A model generated the notes under the pieces. That model had not been told where the DNA came from and did not search any database. It was given only the letters and a program-made list of their open reading frames with translations. Positions 7,014 to 8,007 of a DNA stretch of 8,007 nt are shown in pieces. Origin of the DNA: XYB2-FULL-45-11 sp964360375 (GTDB lineage Bacteria; Patescibacteriota; Patescibacteriia; UBA9934; GWF2-40-263); contig CAYHWG010000043.1 of assembly GCA_964360375.1 (NCBI GenBank), positions 1-8,007 of the forward strand, in the 5' to 3' direction. Both the position numbers and the translations under genes were made by a program. Position 1 is the first letter of the stretch. Each line of letters starts with the position of its first letter.

Positions 7014-7958
7014 ATGGATTTCCTATCAATCCTTCTCACTGTTGGTGGTCTCTGTTTATTTGAAACTATTTCTTCGATTGATAACGCTATCATTAATGCA
7101 GAGGTGCTCCAAACGATGAGTGAAAAAGCCAAAAAATGGTTTTTATTTTGGGGAATTATTTTTGCTGTCGTGCTTGTACGAGGACTCTTGCCATGGATCA
7201 TTGTCTGGTTTGCAACCCCTGGACTCGGACCCATTGAAGCGTTTACAGCCACCTTTAGCGGTGAACCTCATGTTCTTGAAGCGGTTGAAAAATCCGCCCC
7301 CATTCTTCTTGCAGGAGGTGGAACATTTCTCATCTTTCTCTTTTTTCACTGGCTTTTTTTAGAAGACAAACACTTTGGACTTCCACACGAGAAATTTTTC
7401 CTCCGAAACGGTATCTGGTTTTATTCCGTTGTTTCCATTTTTCTTGCACTGATCGTCTGGTATATGATGAAAATAAATCCTCTTATGGCGTTTGGTGCTG
7501 TGATTGGTTCAACCGCATTTTTTATCACACATGGCTTTAAACAAAACGCAGAAAAAGCAGAAGAGATGCTTATGGCAAAAAAAAATGGATCTTCTGGTAT
7601 GTCTGACTTATCAAAAATCATGTATCTTGAAGTGATCGACGCAACATTTTCTATCGACGGCGTGCTCGGCGCATTCGCATTCACTCTGTCTGTACCGCTC
7701 ATTCTTATTGGAAACGGTCTCGGAGCGATTGTGGTGCGACAATTCACAATCGGAAACATCGAACGAATCAAAAAATACATTTTCCTCAAAAACGGAGCCA
7801 TGTATTCCATTTTGGTCTTGGGTGGAGTCATGATCGTGGACAGTTTTGGAGTTCATATTCCAAGCTGGTTCTCGCCTGTCGTTACATTCATCATCGTCGG
7901 ATACTTTTTTGCAAAATCGAAGCAGGCTGCGAAGATTTTAAAAGAGATTGTTGCGTAA
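7014..7958 (+). CDS. DUF475/TerC-family integral membrane protein (putative metal ion transporter)
   Basis: This 314-residue multi-spanning protein has the two acidic membrane signatures of the TerC superfamily in their DUF475 form. The first is ETISSIDNA (17-25, Glu17 and Asp23); the second is EVIDATFSIDGV (206-217, Asp209 and Asp215), followed by GAFAFT. Hydrophobic segments lie near 2-20, 42-67, 95-116, 133-152, 155-175, 205-240, 256-278 and 284-300. A charged cytosolic-type loop at 176-203 precedes the second motif, and NGAMY (260-264) matches the position of the family's HGAHY-like motif. TerC relatives export Mn2+ or are tied to tellurite and metal stress; the DUF475 branch is poorly characterised, so the substrate is inferred. 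No Shine-Dalgarno site precedes the ATG, but the N-terminus fits the family. It diverges from the giant gene, and no strong terminator appears before the window ends. Confidence 0.9.
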   Translation: MDFLSILLTVGGLCLFETISSIDNAIINAEVLQTMSEKAKKWFLFWGIIFAVVLVRGLLPWIIVWFATPGLGPIEAFTATFSGEPHVLEAVEKSAPILLAGGGTFLIFLFFHWLFLEDKHFGLPHEKFFLRNGIWFYSVVSIFLALIVWYMMKINPLMAFGAVIGSTAFFITHGFKQNAEKAEEMLMAKKNGSSGMSDLSKIMYLEVIDATFSIDGVLGAFAFTLSVPLILIGNGLGAIVVRQFTIGNIERIKKYIFLKNGAMYSILVLGGVMIVDSFGVHIPSWFSPVVTFIIVGYFFAKSKQAAKILKEIVA

Positions 7959-8007
7959 AAAACCGAAAGGGGTCAAGTGACCAGATTTTCGATGAGGAAT
8001 TAAAGCC
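7959..8007 (+). other. 3' flank of the DUF475 gene, little seen
   Basis: The 49 bases after the stop contain a weak nested hairpin: CGAAA/TTTCG outside and GGTC-AAGT-GACC inside. It has no U-tract, so it is not a convincing terminator. No gene start or other site could be recognised before the edge. Confidence 0.2.

Noticed and set aside
7143..7856. Minus-strand ORFs up to 136 codons inside the DUF475 gene
   Set aside because: They are antisense shadows of a gene with clear family motifs.
7959..8007. Terminator after the DUF475 gene
   Set aside because: The stem is short and interrupted and has no U-tract after it.
1..8007. Alternative genetic code (UGA as Gly or Trp)
   Set aside because: All genes read through without in-frame TGA, and an upstream in-frame TGA sensibly bounds the giant gene's start.
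1..8007. CRISPR arrays, insertion sequences, long direct repeats
   Set aside because: None were seen on reading both strands.

Overview
The window is bacterial chromosomal DNA of low to moderate GC. It carries two ordinary housekeeping loci (ychF and a tRNA-Ala), two membrane transport genes, and one giant gene of unknown function. All reading frames fit the standard genetic code: stops are TAA where visible, and the ychF portion has no in-frame TGA. No plasmid, phage, IS or CRISPR hallmark is visible. Nothing fixes the taxonomy. The giant orphan protein beside a DUF475/TerC-type gene, together with the scarcity of Shine-Dalgarno sites, would suit a poorly characterised lineage such as the Patescibacteria/CPR, but that is only a guess.

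Layout. Bases 1-458 (minus strand) are the 5' part of ychF, which runs off the left edge. Bases 459-725 hold a perfect 14-bp palindrome, a strong terminator-like hairpin reading rightward, and a doubtful 45-codon minus-strand ORF. Bases 726-801 (plus) are tRNA-Ala(GGC) with an encoded CCA. A 12-helix MFS transporter (841-2103, plus) starts 39 bases later. It converges on the giant gene (2174-6934, minus), and a bidirectional terminator (2139-2171) sits between them. The giant gene diverges from a DUF475/TerC-family membrane protein gene (7014-7958, plus) across a 79-base spacer with apparently overlapping promoters.

How the parts fit. ychF and the tRNA serve translation. The MFS protein and the TerC-family protein are integral membrane transporters; their substrates cannot be read from sequence. 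The 1586-residue protein has no signal peptide or membrane segment. It looks like a long cytosolic alpha-helical scaffold with a coiled-coil section and a distinct C-terminal alpha/beta module containing a Gly-Ser-Cys-Gln motif. That module is the best candidate here for undescribed biology. The window shows no operon linking the giant gene to a pathway; its only regulatory tie is the promoter region it shares with the DUF475 gene.
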